Shown: positions 24,460-32,426 of the stretch, piece after piece
How the letters are laid out: every line of letters begins with the position of its first letter
Position numbering within the stretch: position 1 is the first letter of the stretch
Assembly (NCBI RefSeq): GCF_000715495.1
Contig: NZ_JNLX01000099.1
Location: 1 to 39,221 of the forward strand
Direction: 5' to 3'
From: Hymenobacter sp. IS2118
GTDB lineage: Bacteria; Bacteroidota; Bacteroidia; Cytophagales; Hymenobacteraceae
DNA length: 39,221 bases
Made by a program: the position numbers and the translations under genes
Notes under the pieces: model-generated
Databases searched by the model: none
What the model was told of the DNA's origin: nothing
What the model saw: only the letters and a program-made list of their open reading frames with translations

Positions 24460-24511
24460 GCGGTAAATCTCGGGGCCGGCGAGTGCCCGGCAGCGGCGTT
24501 ACTTACCGCAT
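24458..24511 (-). promoter_or_regulatory. Leader hairpin that includes the ndh start codon
   Basis: On the mRNA strand ATGCGGTAA (24511-24503) is the perfect complement of TTACCGCAT (24466-24458), and the last two bases of the second arm are the A and U of the ndh start codon. A GCCGG/CCGGC stem lies inside. The 5' arm itself reads ATG-CGG-TAA, a minimal two-residue open frame. The rest of the 293-base spacer to the DUF2141 gene shows no exact -7 box. Confidence 0.55.
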
Positions 24512-24752
24512 TCGGCGGCAAGGGGTTGCTGTTGGCTCGTTGGCGGCCTGCTCGAACAGCAGCTGTTTGGCCGAGCTTGCCTCGTAGAGTCCGCAGCTTC
24601 CGACCTTCGATTACAAAGCAAACCGGGGGCGAATGTGGTTAAAGCCGCGCCGCCGCAAGCTCCCACCATGAGACTGGAACCGGCTGTTATCGAACTCTTA
24701 CCGTAGGTTCGGCTGTTGGGGCGCTACTTCCACGTTTCTTAGTTTTTCGCTT

Positions 24753-25199
24753 ATGAGTGTATTGTCGTCCGCTGCGCTGTTGGTTGGTACTTGCCTGTTA
24801 GGAGCCGCTGCGCCGGGGCCTCGGGTAGTCGAAAACCAGTCCGTAACCGTCGTGGTAACGTCGCTGGTGTCCACCACTTCTACCGTGCGGCTGTACTTCT
24901 ACAACACCCGCGAAGGGTTCCTGAAGAGCGGCAAATGGGCATTTTCCAAGGCGGTGAAGCCGGAAGGCAAGCGGCAGTTTACGCTGCCCGTGGAGCTGCC
25001 GCAGGGCGAGTGGGCCGTGGCCATCACCCAGGACCTCAACAACAACGACAAAATCGACAAGAACTTCATCGGCATCCCCACCGAGCCCTACGCGTTTTCC
25101 AACAACGTGCGGCCCACCATCGCCGCCCCGGTGTTTGACGAATGTAAGTTCATGGTAGACGGGCCGGGCAAAGTCGTGAGCATCGTGCTCAAAGACTAA
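24753..25199 (+). CDS. DUF2141 family exported protein
   Basis: A 148-residue protein with an N-terminal signal peptide (VLSSAALLVGTCLLGAAA). The mature domain has the hallmarks of DUF2141: strand VRLYFYNTREGFLK, then LPQGEWAVAITQDLNNND, and KIDKNFIGIPTEPYAFSNN, where the asparagine/aspartate loop (QDLNNNDKIDKNF) resembles a calcium-binding turn. The family is exported and common in Bacteroidota; its function is not known. TAGTTTTT lies nine bases before the ATG and is an imperfect -7 box. The gene is divergent from ndh. A degenerate copy of the GAGCCATAAGCTTT-type repeat follows it at about 25205-25219. Confidence 0.87.
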   Translation: MSVLSSAALLVGTCLLGAAAPGPRVVENQSVTVVVTSLVSTTSTVRLYFYNTREGFLKSGKWAFSKAVKPEGKRQFTLPVELPQGEWAVAITQDLNNNDKIDKNFIGIPTEPYAFSNNVRPTIAAPVFDECKFMVDGPGKVVSIVLKD

Positions 25200-25348
25200 G
25201 CGGTGAGCCATAAGCTTTAATCGACAGGTTATTGTTTTGATTGCCAATTGGTTGCCAGTTATCCAAAGTGCGTTGCCTTATGCTTAACTGCTGCCTGGCC
25301 AGGGGAGCTACCCGCCGTTGTGCGTGAATATGCCGGCGCGGCAGGCGG

Positions 25349-25963
25349 TTATTCCCAAATAATTTCCGGGGTTGCTTTGGCCAGTTCTCTGCCGCTGGCC
25401 GTGCGGATGCGCAAGGTGAATTGCTGCGGCGTTCCGCCGGTTGGCTTGGGGCCGATGCGCAGGCTGATTGGCATGTAGAGGTCGGGCGCTTGCCATTTGC
25501 TCAGCGAGTCGGCGAGCTGAGCCAGGGGAAAATCCAGGTTGCTGTACCGATTGTAGCCGCCGGTGCAGCGCACGAATGTTTCCAGCGACTGGCCCGCGGG
25601 CACGCCATTAAATGCGTTGTTGCTGGTGAGCGTCACTGCCGCCACCTTCTCTTTCAGGCCTTTCATGCCCCCATCTTCGCACTGCCAGGCCTGGGCTTGG
25701 CTCACAAACGGCGAGCCGCCCCAGGTGCCTGCCACCAAATCCACATCAAGCCGCACGGCCACCAACAGCTCCGGCGCCGAGGTGCGCGCCCCCTCAATGA
25801 GCACTGGGCTACCTGGGGCCGGCTCGGTCATAAACAGCATTATTTCCCGCAGGCTAGCGAAATCACGCTTTTCCTCCCGGCAGCAGGCCACCGGTACCAG
25901 GCCCAGAAACAGGAGCGTCAGAAATAGCTTGATGAGCCTTGTTTGAATGCGGTAGTGAGCCAT
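25349..25963 (-). CDS. Probable lipoprotein of unknown function
   Basis: A 204-residue protein. I place the start at ATG 25963 (MAHYRIQTRLIKLFLTLLFL) because it begins a signal peptide ending in VPVAC-C; the frame runs 42 codons further upstream into AT-poor sequence with no homology I recognise. The residue at the -3 position of the lipobox is proline, which is unusual, so lipidation is uncertain. The mature part is beta-rich with a paired-cysteine pattern (AWQCEDGG, FVRCTGGY) and a C-terminal PEIIWE. It recalls uncharacterised Bacteroidota lipoproteins but I cannot name the family with confidence. It is convergent with the DUF2141 gene. Confidence 0.75.
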   Translation of the reverse strand: MAHYRIQTRLIKLFLTLLFLGLVPVACCREEKRDFASLREIMLFMTEPAPGSPVLIEGARTSAPELLVAVRLDVDLVAGTWGGSPFVSQAQAWQCEDGGMKGLKEKVAAVTLTSNNAFNGVPAGQSLETFVRCTGGYNRYSNLDFPLAQLADSLSKWQAPDLYMPISLRIGPKPTGGTPQQFTLRIRTASGRELAKATPEIIWE

Positions 25964-26096
25964 TGCGCGGGGGGGAGCAGTAAGTAAGGGTAGATAGCGC
26001 AAGATACTCGCAAAAAGTACGGCTGCGGTAGCTGCTTTTAGTTTCCCATTAGCGGGCCTGTACCGGCCAATTGCGGTTGGCCATTCCATCTGTATT

Positions 26097-26157
26097 GAAC
26101 GCGCCCTGGGGCGTTCAGTGCGCGTCTTTCAGCCGCAGAACGCGCCAGGGCGCGTTC
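26097..26157. repeat. Pair of GC-rich palindromes at the end of the aldo/keto reductase gene
   Basis: A near-palindrome at 26097-26116 (GAACGCGCCCTGGGGCGTTC) and a perfect one at 26138-26157 (GAACGCGCCAGGGCGCGTTC) are almost identical to each other and reverse-complementary. They therefore fold singly or as one 61-base hairpin. The second palindrome abuts the aldo/keto reductase stop codon at 26158. This could serve as a terminator or be a small mobile palindrome; there is no U tract. Confidence 0.8.
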
Positions 26158-27153
26158 CTACAATGCCGGTTGCAGGGTCGCCAGCTGCTTGTTGATGAAG
26201 TCGATTTCCTCAAACGTGAGTTGAAAGCTCATGGCGCGGGCGTTTTGCACGGCCTGCTCGGGATTGCGGGCGCCCACCAGCGCCACGCCGATGCCGGGCT
26301 GCGCCAGCGTCCAGCGCAGCACCAGCTGGCCAAGGGTGGCGTTTTTGGTCTCGGCCAGCGGGCGAATTTTGTTCAGCACAGCGTTGGTGCGGGTCACGGC
26401 TTCGGGCGTGAACAAGCGGTGGCCGTTGCGCAGGTCACCTTCGCCAAACCCCTGGCCGGGCTTAATTTTGCCCGTCAGCAAGCCCAGCTGCAGCGGGCTG
26501 TACACCAGAATGGCTTGGTTGTTTTCGAGGCAGTATGGCACCACATCGGCCTCAATAGCGCGCCGCACCATGCTGTAAGGCACCTGATTTGAAACCAGGC
26601 GCAGGGTTTTTTGGGCTTCCTGCATCTGGGCCACCGAGTAGTTGCTCACGCCCGCGGCCCGCACCTTGCCCTGCTCCACGAGGCGCGCCAGGGCCTCCAT
26701 CGTCTCATCAATCGGGGTGGTGCTGTCGGGCCAGTGCTGCTGGTAGAGGTCGATGTAGTCGGTGCCGAGGCGGCGCAGGCTGTCTTCGCACTCTTTTATA
26801 ATGCTGTCGCGGCCGGCGTATTTATACACGTCGAGGTCGTGGCCGCTGTTGTCCTTGGTTTTCATGGCGAATTCGCCCTGGGCCAAATCCCAGCGCATGC
26901 CGAACTTGGTGAGGATTTGCACCTTGTCGCGCGGCAGGGTTTTGAGGGCTTCGCCCACAATCTGCTCGCTCAGGCCCATGCCGTACACGGGCGCCGTATC
27001 GATGCTGGTCACGCCCAAATCGTAGCTGGCCTGGATGGCGCCCACGGCGTCGTTTTGTTCGGTGCCGCCCCACATCCAGCCGCCGGCCGCCCAGCTACCG
27101 AAAGCAATGCGCGAAACCCGGACGCCGGAAGAGCCTAATTCTTGAAATTCCAT
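26158..27153 (-). CDS. Aldo/keto reductase
   Basis: A 331-residue TIM-barrel NADPH-dependent oxidoreductase of the AKR superfamily. The tetrad is visible: D52 and Y57 in SIDTAPVYGMG, K83 in ILTKFG and H140 in DLYQQHWPD. The cofactor region QLVLRWTLAQPGIGVALVGA is also present. The start at ATG 27153 (MEFQELGSSGVRVSRIAFGS) matches the family N-terminus; the frame is open 20 codons further. Members reduce aldehydes, ketones or sugars in the cytoplasm, and the substrate cannot be told from the sequence. It is divergent from the DsbA/FrnE gene, so both could share a redox or stress response, but no common operator is evident in the 218-base spacer. Confidence 0.92.
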   Translation of the reverse strand: MEFQELGSSGVRVSRIAFGSWAAGGWMWGGTEQNDAVGAIQASYDLGVTSIDTAPVYGMGLSEQIVGEALKTLPRDKVQILTKFGMRWDLAQGEFAMKTKDNSGHDLDVYKYAGRDSIIKECEDSLRRLGTDYIDLYQQHWPDSTTPIDETMEALARLVEQGKVRAAGVSNYSVAQMQEAQKTLRLVSNQVPYSMVRRAIEADVVPYCLENNQAILVYSPLQLGLLTGKIKPGQGFGEGDLRNGHRLFTPEAVTRTNAVLNKIRPLAETKNATLGQLVLRWTLAQPGIGVALVGARNPEQAVQNARAMSFQLTFEEIDFINKQLATLQPAL

Positions 27154-27371
27154 AAAAGGGGAGGGGAGGTGTTCTGGTGAGAAAAACGGCTGCTCCGGCA
27201 GGGGAGGAGCCAAGGCGGCTAACTGCGCTTGTCAGTGGAATGTTGCGCCCCGCCCAAAGCTGCGGCGGGGATACCAGCCGCCCGCCAGGCACCGCCGCGC
27301 GGCAATAATCCGTAAACTTTTTGGACCAACTCAATTGTTGTACCTACATTGGTTTTATAACGCCCTTTATT

Positions 27372-28076
27372 ATGAAAGTTGAAATCTGGTCCGACATCGT
27401 TTGCCCCTTCTGCTACATCGGTAAGCGCCGCTTCGAGCACGCCCTCGAAAAATTCCCGCACGCCAATCAGGTAGAGGTGGTTTGGCGCAGCTTCGAGCTG
27501 ACGCCTGACTACCAGCCCGAGCCCGGCCGCAACGTGTACGAGTCCCTGGCCGAGAAAAAAGGTATTCCGGTGGCCCAAGCCAAGCAAATGAGTGATAACA
27601 TGGCCAACATGGCCAAAGAAGTAGGCTTGGATTACGACTTCGACCACGCCGTGCCCACCAATACTTTCCTGGGCCACCAGCTCATTCACCTCGCCGCCAA
27701 GCACGGCAAGCAGGGCGAAGCCAAGGAGCGCCTGATGGCCGCCTATTACCTACAAGGCCAGAACCTGAACGAAATCGACACGCTGGCGCAGCTGGCCACC
27801 GAAATCGGCCTCGACGCCGAGGAAGCCCGCGCTGCCCTCACCGCTGGTACCTACGCCGAGCAAGTGCGCTACGACGAATACCAGGCCCAGCAAATCAACG
27901 TGCGCGGCGTGCCTTTCTTCATCTTCGAAGACAAGTACGCGGTATCGGGCGCCCAACCCACTGAGCTGTTCGCCGAGGTGTTGGAAAAAGTGTGGGACGA
28001 GTCCCGGCCCGCTAAACCTGCCCCGGTGATGCTGGCCGACGGCCCCGCCTGCGGGCCCGACGGCTGCGAGGTGTAA
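27372..28076 (+). CDS. DsbA family (FrnE-like) thiol oxidoreductase
   Basis: A 234-residue thioredoxin-fold protein with the active-site motif C11-P-F-C14 right after the first strand (MKVEIWSDIVCPFCYIGKRR). The helical insertion and the cis-proline segment NVRGVPFFIFEDKYAVSGAQ place it in the FrnE/2-hydroxychromene isomerase branch of the DsbA family. There is no signal peptide, so it acts in the cytoplasm, where FrnE-type proteins serve in disulphide exchange and oxidative-stress defence. The C-terminal tail (GPACGPDGCEV) has two extra cysteines, as is common in FrnE. The start at 27372 is chosen because the fold begins there; the frame extends 17 codons upstream. Confidence 0.92.
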   Translation: MKVEIWSDIVCPFCYIGKRRFEHALEKFPHANQVEVVWRSFELTPDYQPEPGRNVYESLAEKKGIPVAQAKQMSDNMANMAKEVGLDYDFDHAVPTNTFLGHQLIHLAAKHGKQGEAKERLMAAYYLQGQNLNEIDTLAQLATEIGLDAEEARAALTAGTYAEQVRYDEYQAQQINVRGVPFFIFEDKYAVSGAQPTELFAEVLEKVWDESRPAKPAPVMLADGPACGPDGCEV

Positions 28077-28082
28077 AGTAAT

Positions 28083-28353
28083 GAGCCGTTAGCTTTTAGC
28101 TAATAGCTGATAGTTTTCTTGTTGTTATTCAGATTATTACACTCAGGTCGTTGTGCAAATGATTTTGGCCGGTTACTTAAACGCGCCGTTTAGTGGCTGA
28201 AATTCTTCCGGTGTATTGCTGGTACGCACGTCAGCCCTTACTTTCAGATAAACTTTCGCGACGTTCCCTGCTAGCCACCCTTCCCGCTCAGCTGCCGTGC
28301 GCAAGTCGTGTCAAAACCAGAGCTAACAGCTATTAGCTAAAAGCTAATGGCTC
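28083..28353. repeat. 270-base element with 31-base terminal inverted repeats
   Basis: The ends 28083-28113 and 28323-28353 are reverse complements with two mismatches, built around TTAGCTTTTAGCTAATAGCT. The 209 bases between have no open frame of note and no strong hairpin. The element fills the spacer between the DsbA/FrnE gene and fdhD, ending eight bases before the fdhD ATG. The form is that of a miniature inverted-repeat element, but no target-site duplication is clear and no transposase is present. It must therefore contain or displace the fdhD promoter. Confidence 0.75.
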
Positions 28354-28361
28354 CTGTATAA

Positions 28362-29240
28362 ATGGACCCCGCCATCCTGCTTCCCGCCGCCAGCTACGAG
28401 TTTGCCACCATTCAGAAAGTGAGTGGCGCCGGTCCGCCCGTTTCGGCTTCCGACCAGCTTGCGGCCGAGGAACCGCTCGAAATCCGCGTGGGCTACGAGG
28501 TGGCGGGGCAGCGGCAGCACCGCACCCTGTCCGTGACGATGCGGACGCCGGGGCACGACGAAGAGCTGGCCGCCGGGTTCCTGCTCACCGAGGGCATTAT
28601 TCAGGGCAAGGCCGACGTGCTGGGCATCATTCCCTGCCCCGATGTACAGAAGGCTGAGGAAGCCGGCAACGTGACTCGCGCCGAGCTCGCGGCCCACGTA
28701 AAAGTAGATTTTGGGGCGCTGGAGCGGCATTTTTACACCAGCTCCAGCTGCGGGGTGTGCGGCAAAACCAGCATCGACGCCGTGCGCAATGCTTCCTGCC
28801 CCGTGCTGCCCACCGCCGGCCCCTACCTGCACTACGAAACGGTACACCTGCTGCCCGAGCGCCTGCGCGCCGCCCAGGCCGGCTTCGAGCAAACCGGTGG
28901 CCAGCATGCCGCCGCGCTGTTTACGCCGGCCGGTGAGCTGCTTTTGCTGCGCGAAGACGTGGGCCGCCACAATGCCCTGGACAAGGTGATTGGGGCCGCG
29001 CTGCTGGCCGATTGGCTGCCGCTGCACCAGCACGTGCTGCTGGTGAGCGGCCGCGTCAGCTTCGAGCTGGTGCAGAAAGCCGCAGCGGCGGGCATCGGCA
29101 TCATCGCCGCTGTGGGTGCCCCGAGCAGCCTGGCGGTGCAGGCCGCCGAAAGCTTTGGCATGACGGTGCTGGGCTTCGTGCGGCAGGGTCGCTACAACGT
29201 GTACAGCCACGGCTGGCGGTTGAAAGAAGTTAATAATTAG
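28362..29240 (+). CDS. fdhD: Formate dehydrogenase accessory sulfurtransferase
   Basis: FdhD takes sulphur from a cysteine desulfurase and delivers it to the molybdenum cofactor of formate dehydrogenase, without which the enzyme is inactive. The 292-residue protein has the conserved cysteine pair C130/C133 in TSSSCGVCGKTSID on a mobile loop. It also has TMRTPGHDEELAAGFLLTEGII, the nucleotide-binding-like REDVGRHNALDKVIG, and LVSGRVSFELVQKAAAAG. The start at 28362 (MDPAILLP) is the first ATG in frame and begins eight bases after the inverted-repeat element. The likely client, a YdeP-type molybdopterin oxidoreductase, is two genes downstream on the same strand, so this is a formate dehydrogenase module. 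Confidence 0.95.
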   Translation: MDPAILLPAASYEFATIQKVSGAGPPVSASDQLAAEEPLEIRVGYEVAGQRQHRTLSVTMRTPGHDEELAAGFLLTEGIIQGKADVLGIIPCPDVQKAEEAGNVTRAELAAHVKVDFGALERHFYTSSSCGVCGKTSIDAVRNASCPVLPTAGPYLHYETVHLLPERLRAAQAGFEQTGGQHAAALFTPAGELLLLREDVGRHNALDKVIGAALLADWLPLHQHVLLVSGRVSFELVQKAAAAGIGIIAAVGAPSSLAVQAAESFGMTVLGFVRQGRYNVYSHGWRLKEVNN

Positions 29241-29301
29241 GGGTCACAGAAAAGTTGCTCAATTGCTATAGTTGCCTGCAACGGCCGTCCGTGCTTTGCG
29301 T

Positions 29302-29309
29302 TACCTTTG
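29302..29309 (+). promoter_or_regulatory. -7 promoter box of the small gene after fdhD
   Basis: TACCTTTG matches TAnnTTTG exactly and lies 28 bases before the ATG at 29337, leaving a leader of about 20 bases. It indicates that this gene can be transcribed separately from fdhD. Confidence 0.6.
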
Positions 29310-29336
29310 GAGAGGGCGATTCAAGCCTTCCGCATC

Positions 29337-29684
29337 ATGAAACTCCGCATTGAAGACGACACCCTGCGGCTGCGCCTTTCCGGCTCCGAATTGCAGGAAT
29401 TTGCAACTACCGGCCGGGTGGTTTCCAGCGTACACTTTGGCGCCGGCGCCGGCCAGCAGCTTGCGTATGCCTTGGAGCGAGGCTCGGAAATGGCGCAAAC
29501 TGCGCCGCTGGCCGAGCCCGTGCAAGTGTACTACGAGCCGGGCGCCATCACAGTGCGCGTGCCCTTCGCGTTGGCCAAAGCTTGGGTGGAAACCGACCAG
29601 AACGGGTTTTCGCACGTCCTGCCGCTGGCTGAAAACCAGCAGCTTACTGTTTTGGTTGAGAAAGACCTCGACTGCCGCCATTGA
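29337..29684 (+). CDS. Small conserved protein between fdhD and formate dehydrogenase (DUF7009-like)
   Basis: A 115-residue soluble protein starting MKLRIEDDTLRLRLSGSELQ, with FATTGRVVSSVHFG, VQVYYEPGAITVRVPF, AWVETDQNGFSH and the ending LVEKDLDCRH. The pattern is that of a short Bacteroidota family that I believe is catalogued as DUF7009; its function is unknown. The start at 29337 is chosen because the conserved MKLRI strand begins there and a -7 box precedes it. It is wedged between fdhD (96 bases upstream) and the molybdopterin oxidoreductase gene (102 bases downstream), and its C-terminal cysteine and histidine could bind metal or sulphur. A role in formate dehydrogenase maturation or regulation is inference from position. 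Confidence 0.82.
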   Translation: MKLRIEDDTLRLRLSGSELQEFATTGRVVSSVHFGAGAGQQLAYALERGSEMAQTAPLAEPVQVYYEPGAITVRVPFALAKAWVETDQNGFSHVLPLAENQQLTVLVEKDLDCRH

Positions 29685-29786
29685 GTAGGGGCGGAATAAG
29701 TCGAGAAACGAAACCGGCCCCTTGGCCGGCGCCTCCCTGTTTTGCTTGTGTCTGTTGTCCAACGCTCAATTTTTAATTGAATTCCC

Positions 29787-32342
29787 ATGGAAAAATCTCC
29801 CGCTGAAGACCCCAGTCAGGCTGGCAAAACCGAGCAGCAAGGCGCTGAAAGCAACCAGCCCCGCAGCGGCGAGCGGCCCGACCAGGGTGCTGCCCCCGCG
29901 CCCGACCACTATACCCCCGCCTCCCAAAGCCACCACGACATGAGCAATATAGACGCGCCCGATGTGCCCAACGCCAAGTACCGCCATCCCATTCTGGCCC
30001 AGCCCCCGGAAGCCCTGACGGGGCTCAAATTGAAGGAGCAGGACCGGGTGGCCGCCGGCGTCACGGCCGTTATCAAGTCGATGGAATTCAGCTGGAGCGA
30101 GGGCGGCCTGCAGCGCGGTACCAAGGGCCTGCTTCGGATGAACCAGAAGGACGGTTTCGACTGCTCCAGCTGTGCCTGGCCTGACCCCGATGACCACCGC
30201 TCGGTGGCCGAGTTCTGCGAGAACGGCGCCAAGGCCACCGCCTCCGACGCCGACGATAAGGCGGCCGGACCCGAGTTTTTCGCCAAATACAGTCTGGCCG
30301 AGCTCTCGCGCATGACCGACCGCGACCAGAACAACGCCGGCCGCCTCACGCATCCGATGGTAAAACGCCCCGGCGACAACCATTACAGCCCCATTACCTG
30401 GCCCGATGCGTTCAAAATTATTGGTGATGAGCTGAACGCGCTGAATTCGCCCGACGAAGCCATTTTCTACACCTCCGGCAAGGTGCCGAACGAGCCGGCT
30501 TTTCTATTCCAGCTCTTCGCCAAGCAGTTTGGTACCAACAACCTGCCCGATTGCTCCAATATGTGCCACGAGAGCAGCGGCTCGGCGCTTAGCCCCACCC
30601 TGGGCCTGGGCAAAGGCTCCGTCACGCTCAACGATTTGCACGAGGCCGAAGTTATTCTCATCATCGGTCAGAACCCCGGCACCAACCACCCGCGCATGCT
30701 GTCGGCGCTGCAAAAGGCCAAGCGCAACGGGGCCAAAATCATCAGCGTAAATCCGCTGATTGAAGCAGGCCTTCAGAACTTCAAAAACCCTCAGGATTTT
30801 ATGAACCCGCTGCGGGCCCTGGGCGCCCTCATCGGCGACGGCACCCAGATTACCGACCTGTTTCTGCAAGTCCGGATTGATGGCGACATGGCCCTGCTGC
30901 GCGGCATCATGAAGCACCTTTTCGAAGCTGAAGAACTCAACCCCGGCCGGGTAGTGGACCACGGCTTCATTGCCGAGCATACCACCGGGTTCGAGTCCTT
31001 CGAGCAGAACATTCGCAACACCAGCTGGGAAGACATCGAATCGGAGAGCGGCATCAGCCGCGCTCAGCTGCTGGAAGCGGCCAACATGCTGGCCACCAAG
31101 CAGAAAATTATTACCTGCTGGGCCATGGGCGTTACGCAGCAGCGCCAGGGCGTGCAAACCATCCAGGAAATCGTGAACCTGCACCTGATGAAGGGCGCCA
31201 TCGGCAAGCCCGGCGCGGGCACCTGCCCGGTGCGCGGCCACTCCAACGTGCAGGGCGACCGCACGATGGGCGTGTGGGAAAAACCCGCCAAGGAATTTCA
31301 GGACTCGCTGGGTAAGGAATTCAATTTCAGCCCGCCCTACGAGCACGGCCTCGACGTGGTAGATTCCCTCAAGGCCATGTACCGGGGCCAAACCAAGGTG
31401 TATTTCAGCTTTGGCGGCAATTTGCTGGCCGCCGGCCCCGACACCGAAGTCATTGCCGAAGGCATGCGCAAGCAGAAGCTCACCGTTTTTGTGGGTACCA
31501 AGCTCAACCGCGGCCATCTCGTGACCGGCGACACCAGCTTGCTGCTACCCTGCTTCACGCACCTGGACATTGACATGCAGAAAGCCGGGCACCAGATGAC
31601 TTCCTGCGAGAATTCGATGGGCGTGGTGAGCCAGAACAAAGGCGTGCTGGTGCCCCTGCCCGGCCAGATGATGAGCGAAGTCGCCATCATCGCGGGCGTG
31701 GCCATTGCCACCCTGGGCGACAAAACCAATATCGCCGATTGGGTAGCCATGACGGAGAATTACGACGTCATTCGCGACCACATCAGCCGCGTGATTCCGG
31801 GTTTTGAGGACTTCAATGAGAAGCTGCGCCGCCCCGGCGGATTCTACCTGCCCAACGGCCCCCGCGAGCGGAGGTTTACCACCAAAAACGGCAAGGCCAA
31901 CTTTTCCACCACCCAGCTGGAGAAGCACCACCTCGAACCCGGCCAGCTGGTGCTGATGACCGTGCGCAGCCACGACCAGTTCAACACCACCATCTACGAG
32001 TACAACGACCGGTACCGCGGCATTCAGGGCGAGCGCCGCGTGCTATTTATGCACCGCGACGACATGGCCGACCGTGGCATCAAGGCCAAAGACCTCATCG
32101 ATATCACCAGCCATTTTGAGGGCGCCGAGCGCACGGTGGAGAAATTCGTGGCCGTGCCCTACGACATCCCGAAAGGCAACGTGTCGGCCTATTTCCCCGA
32201 GGCCAACCCGCTGATACCAATTAACAGTGTGGCTAAGGTCAGCAACACGCCCACATCCAAGTACGTGGTAGTAACGGTGGTGCCTACGGCCGTGAACAAC
32301 GAAAAGCGGGTTAAGTCCCGCGAGGCGATGATGGCCGAGTAG
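29787..32342 (+). CDS. YdeP-type formate dehydrogenase/molybdopterin oxidoreductase alpha subunit
   Basis: An 851-residue molybdopterin enzyme of the FdhF/YdeP (TIGR01701-like) family. Features: a cysteine pair in KDGFDCSSCAWPDPDDH (C126, C129) where other formate dehydrogenases bind an Fe-S cluster; the probable molybdenum ligand C260 in LPDCSNMCHESSGSAL, at the place of selenocysteine in E. coli FdhF; and cofactor-binding segments IIGQNPGTNHPRML and GTCPVRGHSNVQGDRTMG. The C-terminal domain with TVRSHDQFNTTIYEYNDRYRG binds the molybdopterin. There is no Tat signal, so it should be cytoplasmic. The first 51 residues are Gln/Pro/Ser-rich; ATG 29940 (MSNIDAPD) is an alternative start. No electron-transfer subunit is encoded nearby. 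The enzyme may oxidise formate or act in acid/redox stress as YdeP is thought to do. Confidence 0.92.
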   Translation: MEKSPAEDPSQAGKTEQQGAESNQPRSGERPDQGAAPAPDHYTPASQSHHDMSNIDAPDVPNAKYRHPILAQPPEALTGLKLKEQDRVAAGVTAVIKSMEFSWSEGGLQRGTKGLLRMNQKDGFDCSSCAWPDPDDHRSVAEFCENGAKATASDADDKAAGPEFFAKYSLAELSRMTDRDQNNAGRLTHPMVKRPGDNHYSPITWPDAFKIIGDELNALNSPDEAIFYTSGKVPNEPAFLFQLFAKQFGTNNLPDCSNMCHESSGSALSPTLGLGKGSVTLNDLHEAEVILIIGQNPGTNHPRMLSALQKAKRNGAKIISVNPLIEAGLQNFKNPQDFMNPLRALGALIGDGTQITDLFLQVRIDGDMALLRGIMKHLFEAEELNPGRVVDHGFIAEHTTGFESFEQNIRNTSWEDIESESGISRAQLLEAANMLATKQKIITCWAMGVTQQRQGVQTIQEIVNLHLMKGAIGKPGAGTCPVRGHSNVQGDRTMGVWEKPAKEFQDSLGKEFNFSPPYEHGLDVVDSLKAMYRGQTKVYFSFGGNLLAAGPDTEVIAEGMRKQKLTVFVGTKLNRGHLVTGDTSLLLPCFTHLDIDMQKAGHQMTSCENSMGVVSQNKGVLVPLPGQMMSEVAIIAGVAIATLGDKTNIADWVAMTENYDVIRDHISRVIPGFEDFNEKLRRPGGFYLPNGPRERRFTTKNGKANFSTTQLEKHHLEPGQLVLMTVRSHDQFNTTIYEYNDRYRGIQGERRVLFMHRDDMADRGIKAKDLIDITSHFEGAERTVEKFVAVPYDIPKGNVSAYFPEANPLIPINSVAKVSNTPTSKYVVVTVVPTAVNNEKRVKSREAMMAE

Positions 32343-32365
32343 CCAGAATATTGCAAAAAAGTGAT

Positions 32366-32411
32366 AACAGAAAAGGCCCCGACTCAAGTATGAGACGGGG
32401 CCTTTTCTGTT
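32366..32411. terminator. Strong bidirectional terminator after the formate dehydrogenase gene
   Basis: A 21-bp stem with one mismatch (32366-32386 with 32391-32411) closes the tetraloop AGTA. It contains AAAAGGCCCCG pairing with CGGGGCCTTTT, with the T-rich side on both strands. It separates the convergent formate dehydrogenase gene and hemA. Confidence 0.9.
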
Positions 32412-32426
32412 AATCGAGCAAAGAAA

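Noticed and set aside
30550..30590. Possible selenocysteine in the formate dehydrogenase
   Set aside because: The active-site codon is a normal cysteine codon (C260) and there is no in-frame TGA.
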